Below, one piece after another: positions 55,851 to 64,000 of a stretch of DNA of 64,000 nucleotides. The notes under the pieces are model-generated. The model ran no database searches. It saw only the letters and a program-made list of their open reading frames with translations, and was not told where the DNA came from. Made by a program: the position numbers and the translations under genes. The DNA lies in NCBI GenBank assembly GCA_964640525.1, contig CAZXGS010000001.1, forward strand, positions 164,440-228,439, read 5' to 3'. Within the stretch, counting starts at the first letter, position 1. Every line of letters begins with the position of its first letter. This stretch comes from SZAS-103 sp964640525. GTDB taxonomy: Bacteria; Pseudomonadota; Gammaproteobacteria; Xanthomonadales; Xanthomonadaceae.

Positions 55851-58033
55851 CCCGTCCGGTCGCCATCCGCAAGGGTTCGCTGCTTGCCGCGATCGTCGCC
55901 GCGACCCTGTTGCTTGCCGCATGCCAACCCCCAGGCAACACCCGCGGTGAAGGGCCGGTGTCGGTTCCGGTGCCGCTGCCCGAGGGCCGTCCACTGGTCA
56001 TCACCGACCTGCCTCCGGAGGATCGCGGCCCGCTCACCGGCCCCTCGAATGCACCGCTTCCGCCGGAGGCGGACGTCCTCACCTCGGGGCAAGTCCTGGA
56101 CCGCCTGCGCGCACGCCTGAGCCAACCGGCCTGCATCGTCGGACCGAACAACACCCGCTGGCGGCACAAGTACGCCGGCTACCCGCAGCATTTCGCCGAC
56201 CAGATCCAGGCCATCCTGCCGCGCATGCTGGTGGTGATGGATGCGCTGGAGGCCCACCACCTGCCGGCCGAGTTCGCCACCGTACCAATCGTGGAGAGCT
56301 GGTACCGCCTGGACGTGCGCAGTTTCGCCGGCGCCGTCGGCATGTGGCAGTTCCTGGCCCAGACCGCGCGCAACAACGGTGCAGTGGTCAGCGACGACTA
56401 CGACGGCCGCCTGCTGATGCTCGACTCGACTGACGCGGCGATGAGCTATCTGGGCATGCTCGACGGCATGTTCCACGACTGGCGGCTGGTCGGCATGGCC
56501 TACAACTCCGGGGAGTATCGGCTGGCCAAGACCATGAGCCCCGAGGAACTGGCCGAGCGCGGATCGGGTGCGATCGTGCGCTACCGGCGGCCTGGCGGAC
56601 TGGCCTGGGCCACCTACGAATACGTCTCCAAGATGCGCGCGCTGATCTGCCTGCTCGACCAGCCGGCAAGGCAGAACATCCCGCTCGACCCCACCGTGCC
56701 GGTGATCCACTGGGTGCGCTACACGGTGCCACCAGGCATCGACGATCTGGACGATCTGGCACAGCGGCTTGGTACCGATGCCGAGGCGCTGAAGAGCTTC
56801 AACGGCTACCGCCGCAGCAGGATTCCCGCCGATGCCCCGCGTGTGCTGTATGTCCCGGGCAGCACGCGCGCGCGCTGGGCCGAGGTTGCAAGCGCGGCGG
56901 CGATGCTTCCTGCGGCACCTGCCACGGAACCCGGGTCGGGCCCGCCAGCGCCGGCGACGACCGCGCCCGCGATGACCCCGCCCACCGCGACTCCACCTGC
57001 AACTATCCCACCTGCAACGACCCCACCGGTGGCGACCACGCCAGCGAAGTCCGCGCCTGTCACGACCCCACCGGCGAGGGTCCCTCCCGTCGTGACCCCG
57101 CCCCCCGGGCTGCGCCCGATGCCAATCGAGCCGGGATTGCCCACCGTCAAGCCGACGCCGGAGTCCACGCATGCGCCGCCGCCACCGGCAGTTCCGCCAC
57201 CGGGCACGTCGCCTGCGCTCCGGCCTGCGAACACTGCTTCGGCGCCCGCCACGACGCCATCGCCGCAGGGTGCGACGGCAATCCCTGCAGGTACACACGC
57301 AGCCAGCGCCACGCCACCTTCGCACCCGCTGTCGTCACCGGCGATGACAGCGCCGGCACCTGCGACGCAAGCCGAACGTCCTGCGTCCACCACCGAGCCA
57401 TCGGCAGCCACGTTCCATGCTCCGGCACGTCGCCAGGATTCCCCTGCGCCCGCGGATGCCGCCGCGCGTCCCGAGCCACGCGGCGCGGGTCCCGGCACCA
57501 GCGGCCCGGAACACAACGAGCACGCAACGAGGCAGCCGACGCCGGGTTCAAACCCGGGGACGCCGCCCGGCAGCGCGCAGTCCGGCATGACTCCTGCGCC
57601 TGCCAGGACCGAGGCGACGCTCCCTGCCCCCAACAACGCACCAACGACGGCATCGACAATGGATCACTCCGTCGGGAACGGTTCGGGCAGGACCACACCC
57701 GCGCCGCCGCGCACCGAATCGCCGCCGCCGGCATCGCCAGCGGCCACGCCGTTGCGTCTGGAGCGAGCTCCCGCAACCAACCCTGCTGCGCAGCCCGTCG
57801 CACCCGCCGGCAGCGCGAGCCAGGAGCGCACGCCGTCCTCGCTCCAGGACACGACCGCCCACGCGCCCACGCCAGTGCCGCAGCCACCTCGAACCTACAA
57901 GGTCCAACTGGGTGATTCCCTGCAGTCGATCGCCACGCAACTCGGCGTCAAGGTGGAGGATTTGCGCACCTGGAACCACCTTGCAATCGACGCAACGCTG
58001 TACGTTGACCAGGTGCTCAAACTGGGGCCCTGA
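55847..58033 (+). CDS. mltD: MltD-like lytic transglycosylase lipoprotein with LysM
   Basis: A 728-residue murein hydrolase. Lipobox LLAAC gives the lipid attachment Cys near residue 26. The SLT (GH23) domain spans about residues 110-290, with catalytic Glu in FATVPIVESWYRLD and the downstream GAVGMWQF and YNSGEYRL motifs. A LysM-like segment (IDDLDDLAQRLGTDAEALKSFN) follows, then a remarkable ~330-residue Pro/Thr/Ala/Ser-rich linker, and a C-terminal LysM (YKVQLGDSLQSIATQLGVKVEDLRTWN). It cleaves peptidoglycan glycan strands. Compared with typical MltD it has a much longer disordered linker. It is coupled to gloB by ATGA overlap. Confidence 0.88.
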   Translation: MTRPVAIRKGSLLAAIVAATLLLAACQPPGNTRGEGPVSVPVPLPEGRPLVITDLPPEDRGPLTGPSNAPLPPEADVLTSGQVLDRLRARLSQPACIVGPNNTRWRHKYAGYPQHFADQIQAILPRMLVVMDALEAHHLPAEFATVPIVESWYRLDVRSFAGAVGMWQFLAQTARNNGAVVSDDYDGRLLMLDSTDAAMSYLGMLDGMFHDWRLVGMAYNSGEYRLAKTMSPEELAERGSGAIVRYRRPGGLAWATYEYVSKMRALICLLDQPARQNIPLDPTVPVIHWVRYTVPPGIDDLDDLAQRLGTDAEALKSFNGYRRSRIPADAPRVLYVPGSTRARWAEVASAAAMLPAAPATEPGSGPPAPATTAPAMTPPTATPPATIPPATTPPVATTPAKSAPVTTPPARVPPVVTPPPGLRPMPIEPGLPTVKPTPESTHAPPPPAVPPPGTSPALRPANTASAPATTPSPQGATAIPAGTHAASATPPSHPLSSPAMTAPAPATQAERPASTTEPSAATFHAPARRQDSPAPADAAARPEPRGAGPGTSGPEHNEHATRQPTPGSNPGTPPGSAQSGMTPAPARTEATLPAPNNAPTTASTMDHSVGNGSGRTTPAPPRTESPPPASPAATPLRLERAPATNPAAQPVAPAGSASQERTPSSLQDTTAHAPTPVPQPPRTYKVQLGDSLQSIATQLGVKVEDLRTWNHLAIDATLYVDQVLKLGP

Positions 58034-58174
58034 CACCGCATTGCGACCGATCAGCCCCCGCCGTCATCCCGGCGGAGCCGCGTCGCGCGCAAACGGACTA
58101 TCCTTGCATCCTTTCGGCGCGGCCAGACCGCGCCGTCCCGGCTCGACCGTCAACGATCACACTCTGGAGGTACC

Positions 58175-58960
58175 ATGGGTTTCCTGCACGGCAAGCGCGC
58201 GCTGATCACCGGCATCCTCAACCAGCGCTCGATCGCCTGGGGCATTGCCAGTGCGATGCATCGCGAGGGCGCGCAGCTCGCCTTCACCTACGCCAACGAA
58301 AAGCTCAAGCCGCGGGTGGAGGAAGCTGCGCGCCACTTCGGCTCGGACATCGTGTTGGCCTGCGATGTCGGCAGCGATGCGCAGATCGAGCAGACTTTCG
58401 CCGACCTCGGCCAGCGCTGGGACGGGCTGGACATTCTCGTCCACTCGATCGGCTTCGCGCCCGGCGAGGCATTGGCGGGCGACTTCCTCGACGGTCTGAA
58501 TCGCGAGAACTTCCGCATCGCCCACGACATCTCCGCCTACAGCTTCCCGGCCCTGGCCAAGGCCGCGCGGCCGCTGATGAAGGGCCGCAACGGCGCCCTG
58601 CTCACCCTCACCTATCTGGGCGCCGACCGCGCGCTGGTGAACTACAACGTGATGGGCCTGGCCAAGGCCAGCCTGGAGTCCAGCGTCCGTTACCTGGCCT
58701 ACAACCTCGGCCCGGAGGGCACGCGGGTGAACGCGATCTCAGCCGGGCCGATCAAGACCCTGGCCGCCGCCGGCGTCGGCAACATCCGCAAGATGCTCGA
58801 CTTCGCCGCCCACAGCGCGCCTCTGCGGCGCAACGTGACCATCGAGGAAGTCGGCAACACCGCCGCCTTCCTGTGCTCGGACCTGGCCTCGGGCATCACC
58901 GGCGAGGTCACCTTCGTGGATGCCGGCTACAACATCCTGGGCATGAGCGGGATGGAATGA
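58175..58960 (+). CDS. fabI: Enoyl-ACP reductase FabI (NADH-dependent)
   Basis: A 261-residue short-chain-dehydrogenase-type enzyme. The N-terminal GILNQRSIAWGIA is the FabI nucleotide-binding loop, ACDVGSDAQIE follows, and the active site has Tyr157 and Lys164 (YNVMGLAK). ISAGPIKTLAAAGVG is the substrate-binding loop. It performs the last reduction in each fatty acid elongation round and is the triclosan target in other bacteria. CTGGAGG precedes ATG 58175. A single-gene unit, 140 bp from mltD. Confidence 0.95.
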   Translation: MGFLHGKRALITGILNQRSIAWGIASAMHREGAQLAFTYANEKLKPRVEEAARHFGSDIVLACDVGSDAQIEQTFADLGQRWDGLDILVHSIGFAPGEALAGDFLDGLNRENFRIAHDISAYSFPALAKAARPLMKGRNGALLTLTYLGADRALVNYNVMGLAKASLESSVRYLAYNLGPEGTRVNAISAGPIKTLAAAGVGNIRKMLDFAAHSAPLRRNVTIEEVGNTAAFLCSDLASGITGEVTFVDAGYNILGMSGME

Positions 58961-59098
58961 GTCGGGGCATGCCGGGATGAAACGTGGCGCCCGCCATCGG
59001 CACGCATCGCCCGGCCCTGTCTGCAGCCACGGCACGGTCATGCGCTCTCGCGCAAGCGCTGGCGCCAGTTCCATCCATCAGTCACCGCACTGCGCGTC

Positions 59099-59716
59099 AT
59101 GACCGACGAGACCACGCCCACGCCGCCTGCCGCCGGCAACCCCGACGCGCTGCCCGAGCACACGACCCCGACCTGGGAAGTCGAGCTGCTGATCTCCGGC
59201 GTGGCGGTGTTCTCGATGCTGCAACTGCCGGGCTGGCTGGACGAGCGTTTCCTGGACCTGGTGCCGAACCTGGATCGGGCCTGGTCCAACATCATCAACC
59301 TCGGCTACGTGTACGCCAGGATCGCCGCGTTCACCCTGGCGGCGACCTTCGTGGTCCACCTGTTTGCGCGTGCGTACTGGATCGCACTGGTGGGCGTGAA
59401 CTCCATCTATCCGCAGGGCGTGCGTTGGGAAGGCGTCAAGATGGGCGCGCAGTTGCAACGCTTCGTGCGCCCGCGCCTGGACCGTTTCGCGGACGTGATC
59501 GAGCGTGCGGACAACCGCGCCACCATCGTGTTCGCGCTCGGCGTGGGCGGAACGCTGCAGATGCTCAAGCTGGTCGCGATGGTGGCCGTCAGCGCGATCG
59601 CGGCCTTGGTATTGGGGCAGTGGATACGGCTGGACGCGGATGCGCTGTTTTATGCCGTCATCCTCGCGATCGTGATTCCCTTCCTGGCCAAGTTTGCGCA
59701 GCGCCCCGAAATGTAA
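59099..59716 (+). CDS. Membrane protein, probably truncated at its 3' end
   Basis: A 205-residue protein. After a Pro/Thr-rich start, LPEHTTPTWEVELLISGVAVFSML is a recognisable opening of a larger family of uncharacterised Lysobacterales membrane proteins. Hydrophobic helices lie near residues 35-55, 80-110 and 145-200. As I recall, relatives continue well beyond residue 205, but here the frame stops after FLAKFAQRPEM, 36 bp before the Tn3 transposase remnant begins. So it appears cut off by that insertion. Function unknown. Confidence 0.65.
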   Translation: MTDETTPTPPAAGNPDALPEHTTPTWEVELLISGVAVFSMLQLPGWLDERFLDLVPNLDRAWSNIINLGYVYARIAAFTLAATFVVHLFARAYWIALVGVNSIYPQGVRWEGVKMGAQLQRFVRPRLDRFADVIERADNRATIVFALGVGGTLQMLKLVAMVAVSAIAALVLGQWIRLDADALFYAVILAIVIPFLAKFAQRPEM

Positions 59717-59752
59717 AGTTTGCGAATGTCAACGGCGGAACGCCGGCTCAGG

Positions 59753-60115
59753 TCAGTCGAAGACACTCGATTCAACGTTGCTGGTCACAACACCCCACAA
59801 CGAAGGGTCGCCGAATCGCTGGGCCATCCGGTCAAGGTCAACGTCCACCCCGGATTCGTTGAATTCAAAGGCTCCGTACAAGTTGACGTTGTGCCACGCC
59901 ACCGGCGAGATCCTCCTGAGCAGCTCGATCGCGGCGACGTCGCCGGCGGCCAGCTTGTTCTCGTATATCCGCGAAAGCAAGGCCGTGTTGTAGTCGATCA
60001 CCGCGTTGGCGATGCGCCTGGCGCACTCGTTCGAAAAAAGGCGACCTCGCACTGTTCGGAGGGCATGGAGCCGCCCTTCATGACGCATTTGTAATGTTCG
60101 AAACGCCAAACGCAT
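59753..60115 (-). pseudogene. C-terminal remnant of a Tn3-family transposase
   Basis: About 120 residues on the minus strand match the C-terminal end of Tn3-family TnpA: a helical segment RRIANAVIDYNTALLSRIY, then LLRRISPVAWHNVNLYGAF, the characteristic SPVAW-x3-NL-x-G motif. The remaining ~850 residues of a full transposase, including the catalytic Asp residues, are absent. No resolvase or terminal inverted repeat recognised. The open frame runs to 60220, but the first 35 codons look unrelated. Confidence 0.75.
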
Positions 60116-60344
60116 CACACTTCGATGGTAGGGTGCGCCGCGGGGCGACGGGGGACTTCCAGCACCGACACGCAGGTCAGCGACGAGTGCGCAGGCCGAG
60201 GTTCGTGCGTGCGCTGGCACAGGCCATCCAGATCGGCGTTCATGGCGTTGGGGTGTGTCGCCGTGGTTGTGTGCCGGGCCAGTCCTCGTCTGCCGATGTC
60301 ATATGGCCGAAGCGCACGGCCTATTTCTTTTCGCGAGTCATTCG
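60116..60344. other. Region before the SpvB-like gene
   Basis: A 229-bp piece after the Tn3 remnant, no gene supported. It is GC-rich near 60130-60160 and AT-richer near 60300-60340, which probably holds the ribosome binding and promoter region of the SpvB-like gene. Confidence 0.3.
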
Positions 60345-61472
60345 ATGAATCGACGTTCCAAGGCGGTCGCCGCGGTCGCCGCCGCGATGGTGTTTCTCAC
60401 CGGCATCGTGCTGGCCGGCAGCGCGTTGCTGCCCAGCCACGAGCCCCGGATCTACACCGCGGTGACGGATCGGTCGCCTGTGGATGCGGGGGTGGCCGCC
60501 GCCGCAGCGTCCGCGGCGCGGCTGGCCGCGCCGGCTTTCGCCAAGCGCGCCGCGCAGCCGGTCACCGGGCCGGACGCGATCAGCGATGCGGTCGGGGCGA
60601 CGCCGGGATCGTTCCGGGTCGATGAGTCCGGCCAGGCAACCTACTCGATCCCGATCTTCACCCCGCCGGGCGTCGCCGGGGTCGTGCCGAAGGTCGCGCT
60701 GGCGTATTCGAGCCAAGGCGGCAACGGCCCGGCGGGCAAGGGCTGGGCGATCTCCGGCACCTCCAGCATCAGCCGCTGCCGCGCCACCCGCGAGGCGGGG
60801 GATTTCATTTCCGGCGGCGTGCCCATCGACGGCAATCCGCAACCGATCAATTTCACCGCGAGCGACCAGGACTGTCTGGATGGACAACGCCTGCTCCGGG
60901 TCGCCAGCCCCGGAACGTGCAATATCCCGGCCGCGCTGACCGGCGTGCCCGTGGTAACCGAACTGCGCACCGAGATCGACACCCAAACGCGCGTGTGCGC
61001 CTATGCCTTCGACGCCACCGGCCCGCGGTTTTTCACCGTCGAGCGCAAGGATGGGTCGATCTCATGGTTCGGCGACCGCCGCGACACCGCCGGCGGGAGC
61101 GCCGGCGATTATGGCAATGGGGCGTTCGGCACCGTCAAAGGCATCCTCAACTGGAACCTCACCCGCTTCCAGGATTCCACCGGCAACTACATCGACTATT
61201 CGTACCTGGTCAACCCGGCCGGCGCGCAGCATGCCGGCGAGCAGCACCTGTCGCGGATCGCCTGGACCGGCAAGAACGTGTTGCCGGGCCAGTCCGGCGC
61301 GCCGAAAGCGCCGACCCAGAAGATCGACTTCAACTATTCGACCCTGCCGAGCACGGAGTTTTCGCTCGCCTTCGCCTCCGGGCTCACGATCTGGCAAACC
61401 CAGCGCCTGGACAGCGTGACGGTCTCGGCCAATGGCGCGGCCGTGCGCCATTACGCCCTCACCTACGCCTGA
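60345..61472 (+). pseudogene. SpvB/RHS-type toxin N-terminus, cut by an IS element
   Basis: A 375-residue fragment. The N-terminal signal (VAAVAAAMVFLTGIVLAGSAL) indicates export. From residue ~85, PGSFRVDESGQATYSIPI, PKVALAYSSQGGNGPAGKGW and SISRC are the SpvB N-terminal domain of TcdB/RHS toxins, and the later ITRFQDSTGNYIDYSY-like part is typical. Such proteins normally run over 1000 residues with RHS repeats. Here the frame stops at 61470-61472, where TGA is formed by the first bases of the IS3 element. The rest of the gene is missing except perhaps for the C-terminal domain after the IS. Confidence 0.8.
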
Positions 61473-61535
61473 TCTTGCCCCTGTTTCTCGGACACCCGGA
61501 TTAGCGATTCAATGTCGCCAACCGGAGTGAGAGAG

Positions 61536-61835
61536 ATGACCCAGAAGAAGCCAGAGGGACAGCAAGGGCGCAAGCGGTACAGCGAGGAGTTCAAGCAGCA
61601 GGCGCTGCTGCGGGCGGCCAAGGATGGTGTCGCCGTCGCGTCGCGTGACTTGGGCCTGCAGCCAGCGCAGTTGTACGCATGGCGTGGGAAGGCGCAGCAA
61701 CAAGGACAGGACGCTGAGGCGCAGCAGGTGCAGCGGGCCGAGCATGCACGGCTCAAGCGTGAGGTGGCGCGCCTGGAGGAAGAGAACGCGTTCCTAAAAA
61801 AAGCGGCGGCGTACTTCGCGAAGCAGCCGAAGTGA
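61536..61835 (+). CDS. IS3-family transposase OrfA
   Basis: A 99-residue helix-turn-helix protein (RYSEEFKQQALLRAAKDGVAVAS, LGLQPAQLYAWRGKA) with a C-terminal leucine-zipper-like coiled coil (LKREVARLEEENAFLKKAA). GGAGTGAGAG precedes ATG 61536. It binds IS ends. Near its end seven A residues (61796-61802) allow a -1 shift into orfB. Confidence 0.9.
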   Translation: MTQKKPEGQQGRKRYSEEFKQQALLRAAKDGVAVASRDLGLQPAQLYAWRGKAQQQGQDAEAQQVQRAEHARLKREVARLEEENAFLKKAAAYFAKQPK

Positions 61836-61842
61836 AGTACGC
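61796..61842 (+). promoter_or_regulatory. Programmed -1 frameshift signal of the IS3 element
   Basis: AAAAAAA at 61796-61802 is positioned as A-AAA-AAA in the orfA frame. Six bases later GCGTACTTC (61809-61817) pairs with GAAGTACGC (61834-61842), a 9-bp perfect stem that could stimulate slippage. The -1 frame is open from here into orfB, giving the OrfAB transposase. Confidence 0.75.
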
Positions 61843-62677
61843 GACGATGCGAATGCACGAGAGCGAGTTCGCCGTGCGGCTGATGTGCCGGGTGCTGGTT
61901 GTCTCGGCGAGCGGTTACTACGCTTGGCGCAACCGGAAGCCTTCGCGCCGGGCGCAAGCACGTGCCGAGTTGAATGCGAAGGTGAAGGCTGAGTTCGAGC
62001 GCAGGAAAGGCCGTGCAGGCGCGCCGAGGCTTGCGCGCCACCTGCAGGTGGGTCGACGGCAGGTGGCCCAGAGCATGCAACAGCAAGGCCTGCGGGCGCG
62101 GGCCGCGCGCAAGTACAAGGCCACCACGAACTCGGCACACAGCCTGCCGGTGGCCGAGAACCTGTTGCAGCAGGACTTCAGCGCACAGCAGCCCAACCAG
62201 GTGTGGGTCGGCGACATCACCTACATCGCCACCGTCGAAGGTTGGCTGTACTTGGCCGTGGTGCTGGACCTGTTCTCGCGCAAGGTGGTGGGCTGGTCGA
62301 TGTCCGACCGCATGACCGCCACCCTGGTGTGCGACGCGCTGCGGATGGCGCTGTTCGCACGCGGGATGCCACGCGGGACGATCATGCACACCGACCGTGG
62401 CAGCCAGTACTGCTCGAAGGAGCATCGCGCGCTGCTGGAAGCCCATGGGCTGATTGCGAGCATGAGTGCCAAGGGCAATTGCTACGACAACGCAGCGATG
62501 GAAAGCTGGAACCACAGCCTCAAGGTCGAGGCAATCCATGGCGAGCGCTTCGACACCCGCGAGCAAGCTCGCAACCACGTGTTCGAGTACATCGAGGTGG
62601 ACTACAATCGAAACCGGCTCCACTCGACTCTTGGCTACGTCAGCCCAGAGCAGTTCGAGCTATCCCGTGTCGCTTAA
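61832..62677 (+). CDS. IS3-family transposase OrfB (DDE catalytic domain)
   Basis: A 281-residue rve-type catalytic part. The DDE triad is in VGDITYIAT (Asp), MHTDRGSQY (Asp) and NAAMESWNHSLK (Glu), with typical spacing and VDYNRNRLHSTLGYVSPEQFE at the C-terminus. The listed GTG is only the first possible start; the functional protein is most likely the OrfAB fusion made by -1 frameshifting. Intact, so the element may still move. Confidence 0.9.
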   Translation: MKYATMRMHESEFAVRLMCRVLVVSASGYYAWRNRKPSRRAQARAELNAKVKAEFERRKGRAGAPRLARHLQVGRRQVAQSMQQQGLRARAARKYKATTNSAHSLPVAENLLQQDFSAQQPNQVWVGDITYIATVEGWLYLAVVLDLFSRKVVGWSMSDRMTATLVCDALRMALFARGMPRGTIMHTDRGSQYCSKEHRALLEAHGLIASMSAKGNCYDNAAMESWNHSLKVEAIHGERFDTREQARNHVFEYIEVDYNRNRLHSTLGYVSPEQFELSRVA

Positions 62678-62707
62678 CCCGGTGTCCGTGATTCGGGGGC
62701 AAGATCA

Positions 62708-63244
62708 GTGGATGCGGATTGGGCCATGGCCGACGCGGGAATGTACACGATCACCAGCGACGGTATCGTTTGCCATGCATTCCATACTGAAGCAGAAGCT
62801 GCCGATGCGTTTGCGGCAGCGGTTTTCCCGATCGCCAAAGCTGACGGAGTCGAAATCGGAGCCATCATTTCCCGCGACACGAATGGCTATTACGTCGGCG
62901 GCGCCTACAGCGATGGGGCGCGTAATCAGGTTTCGGGCGTTCTCGACAAAGGAGCTTACTTCCAGGGTACCCCGTCGGCGTTTATCCATACCCATCCCGA
63001 CGTCGGTGGATTTTCCGGGGTGGATCGTGGGTTCTCCTACAAGGAGGCTCCAGATGAGGGTGGTATTGGCGGATACACTCTTGGTCCGAACATGAGCGGC
63101 GACCTCGTCACGGCTTATGGAGCAAAACTCAACGCCTACATGGTCGACGCCAACGGTATGCACTCCTGGAGTTATTCTGCATACGCGGCGGCTCAGGCCA
63201 AGGACCAGATGGCGGTGCTTCGACTGGGAGATTATGTCAAGTGA
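62708..63244 (+). CDS. DUF4329-like C-terminal domain, orphaned from an RHS-type toxin
   Basis: A 178-residue product directly after the IS. The core IGAIISRDTNGYYVGG, FIHTHPDVGGFSGVDRGF and LVTAYGAKLNAYMVDANG fit the DUF4329 domain found at the C-terminus of RHS proteins; HTHP-x5-S-x2-D is similar to a JAMM-type metal motif. Start could be GTG 62708, touching the IS end, or ATG 62726. Joining across the excised IS keeps the SpvB frame (gcc/gtg), as if both were one gene. Overlaps the next gene (GTGA). Activity is unproven. Confidence 0.6.
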   Translation: MDADWAMADAGMYTITSDGIVCHAFHTEAEAADAFAAAVFPIAKADGVEIGAIISRDTNGYYVGGAYSDGARNQVSGVLDKGAYFQGTPSAFIHTHPDVGGFSGVDRGFSYKEAPDEGGIGGYTLGPNMSGDLVTAYGAKLNAYMVDANGMHSWSYSAYAAAQAKDQMAVLRLGDYVK

Positions 63245-63768
63245 AGTTGCTCGCGTCCGCGCTTGTCCTAGCTTGCGCATTGACCTCATGCGACGTTTCG
63301 ACGTCGGTATCGGACGGTAACGCGAGCCCGGCTTCCATCGAAGGCAAACACATCCCGCAAAGATGCATCGTGAATGGTTTTATCGACCGACGGATGTGTA
63401 TTTTTGATTTCGATTCGTTGCTGGAGTTGGATACCCGAAAGCTGGAGAACGGCGAGATCGGCGTCGAAGTCTTGGGGGTGGTGAAAAAAAAGAACGGAGG
63501 CTATTTCCTGTATGACACGCAAGCGGATGCTCGCGCGGACAACGCGCGTCGTCGCATACGCGTTGGAAAGATGCTTGACGAAGACATCGAGCGCGAGCCT
63601 CCAGAGCTACAGGGAGTGGACGTCGTCGTTGTAGGGATCTACCGACGGATAGGCACCAAGGAAGCATCGATCGACATTTATTCAGTCAGAACTTTCAAGT
63701 TTCGCAAGAAGGGAAAGGATGCGCAGTTCTCGCCTTCCATGGACGTGTTCCAAGGGCGGTCGAAATAA
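63241..63768 (+). CDS. Small lipoprotein, candidate immunity partner
   Basis: A 175-residue protein starting with GTG that overlaps the stop of the DUF4329 gene (GTGA), implying translational coupling. Lipobox LTSC at residues ~15-18 makes it an outer- or inner-membrane lipoprotein. The rest is a mixed alpha/beta domain with two central Cys residues (QRCIVNGFIDRRMCIFDFDSL), no family recognised. Immunity genes usually follow toxin C-termini in this layout, so that role is inferred from position only. Confidence 0.65.
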   Translation: MKLLASALVLACALTSCDVSTSVSDGNASPASIEGKHIPQRCIVNGFIDRRMCIFDFDSLLELDTRKLENGEIGVEVLGVVKKKNGGYFLYDTQADARADNARRRIRVGKMLDEDIEREPPELQGVDVVVVGIYRRIGTKEASIDIYSVRTFKFRKKGKDAQFSPSMDVFQGRSK

Positions 63769-64000
63769 CCTCTGGAGGGGGGGGAACACACGAGAAAACA
63801 CGAGAAAACACGAGGACACGCAAGATTTGGACAGAAGACAAGCGACAGAAGACAAGGACAGCCACAATTCCTGAGTCGAGCCGAGTTCCCCCCGACGCAA
63901 GCGCCTCGGCGCAGTTCGATTTCGTGATTGACGTGCGCGGCGTGTCCCCCTCTGTCACGATAGTTGTCCGTTCTTCTGATTCATCCACCTGAGGGGGTGA
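63769..64000. other. End of window: short AT-rich and repeat-like tail
   Basis: No gene supported. After the stop comes GGAGGGGGGGAA and a short tandem array of ACACGAGAAA units (63787-63816, about three copies), then GACAGAAGACAAG repeats (63831-63857). Other small frames look like noise. Continues beyond the window. Confidence 0.35.

Larger units (their letters stand above)
61470..62707 (+). mobile_element. IS3-family insertion sequence, 1238 bp, intact
   Basis: Ends TGATCTTGCCCC (left) and GGGGCAAGATCA (right) form a 12-bp perfect inverted repeat continuing imperfectly to TCGGACACC / GGTGTCCG. It has two overlapping frames orfA and orfB with a frameshift signal. Flanks are GCC on the left and GTG on the right: no target duplication is visible, so the outer DNA has probably been rearranged since insertion. 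Confidence 0.9.

Overview
This 64 kb window is GC-rich chromosomal DNA from a gammaproteobacterium, most likely of the order Lysobacterales (Xanthomonadales; Lysobacteraceae or Rhodanobacteraceae). The evidence is the codon bias, the ybeZ-ybeY-corC cluster, a Kdo kinase gene divergent from a heptosyltransferase gene, a sedolisin (S53) protease, a DUF6165 gene, an outer-membrane RND pump and repeat-rich autotransporters. No plasmid or phage replication genes were seen. Genus-level placement is inference.

Layout. 1-2160: accessory edge with a partial NYN nuclease-like gene, an XRE-type regulator, a HEPN (AbiU2-like) gene and, upstream of it, an unexplained degenerate repeat-like stretch. 2163-11160: DUF808 membrane protein, PhoH-like ATPase YbeZ, rRNA-processing nuclease YbeY, a large secreted PHP-type protein, CorC, a DUF4105 membrane protein and CorA. 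11284-11532: tRNA-Ser(GGA) and the 4.5S SRP RNA. 11784-15508: a tightly overlapping minus-strand operon, Kdo kinase / MBL hydrolase / moaA-moaC-moaD-moaE (molybdopterin synthesis), divergent from a glycosyltransferase-9 gene. 16845-19270: sedolisin, DUF6165 and tRNA-Ser(CGA). The tRNA 3' end is duplicated 593 bp downstream, which looks like an attachment-site pair. 20165-28895: GAF histidine kinase, RND efflux pair, a small MITE-like element and a DEAD-box RNA helicase.

29276-33133: Ser/Thr kinase with TPRs and an OmpA-type lipid-free envelope protein. 33524-34685: small mobile-element remnant with a toxin-antitoxin operon whose ParE toxin is frameshifted, a 28-bp palindrome and an AlpA/excisionase-like gene. 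34824-37263: ABC exporter. 37315-52880: a surface and signalling block with a DUF4337 membrane protein, a caspase-fold protein with Sel1 repeats and coiled coil, two giant autotransporters with related barrels, a PP2C phosphatase and a second Ser/Thr kinase. 53055-58960: dnaQ-rnhA-methyltransferase operon, gloB-mltD pair and fabI. 59099-64000: a scarred region with a membrane-protein gene cut short next to a Tn3 transposase remnant, and an SpvB/RHS-type toxin gene whose middle has been replaced by an intact IS3-family element. An orphan DUF4329-like C-terminal domain and an overlapping lipoprotein gene (possible immunity protein) follow.

The core genes serve envelope building (LPS inner core, lipid synthesis, murein hydrolysis), efflux, RNA maturation and cofactor synthesis. 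The accessory genes suggest surface display, kinase/phosphatase/caspase signalling and contact-dependent competition. The most interesting regions are the broken RHS locus, the caspase-autotransporter-PP2C-kinase block, the tRNA-linked att duplication and the repeat-like stretch beside the HEPN gene. All family calls are from reading the sequence; no database search was run.
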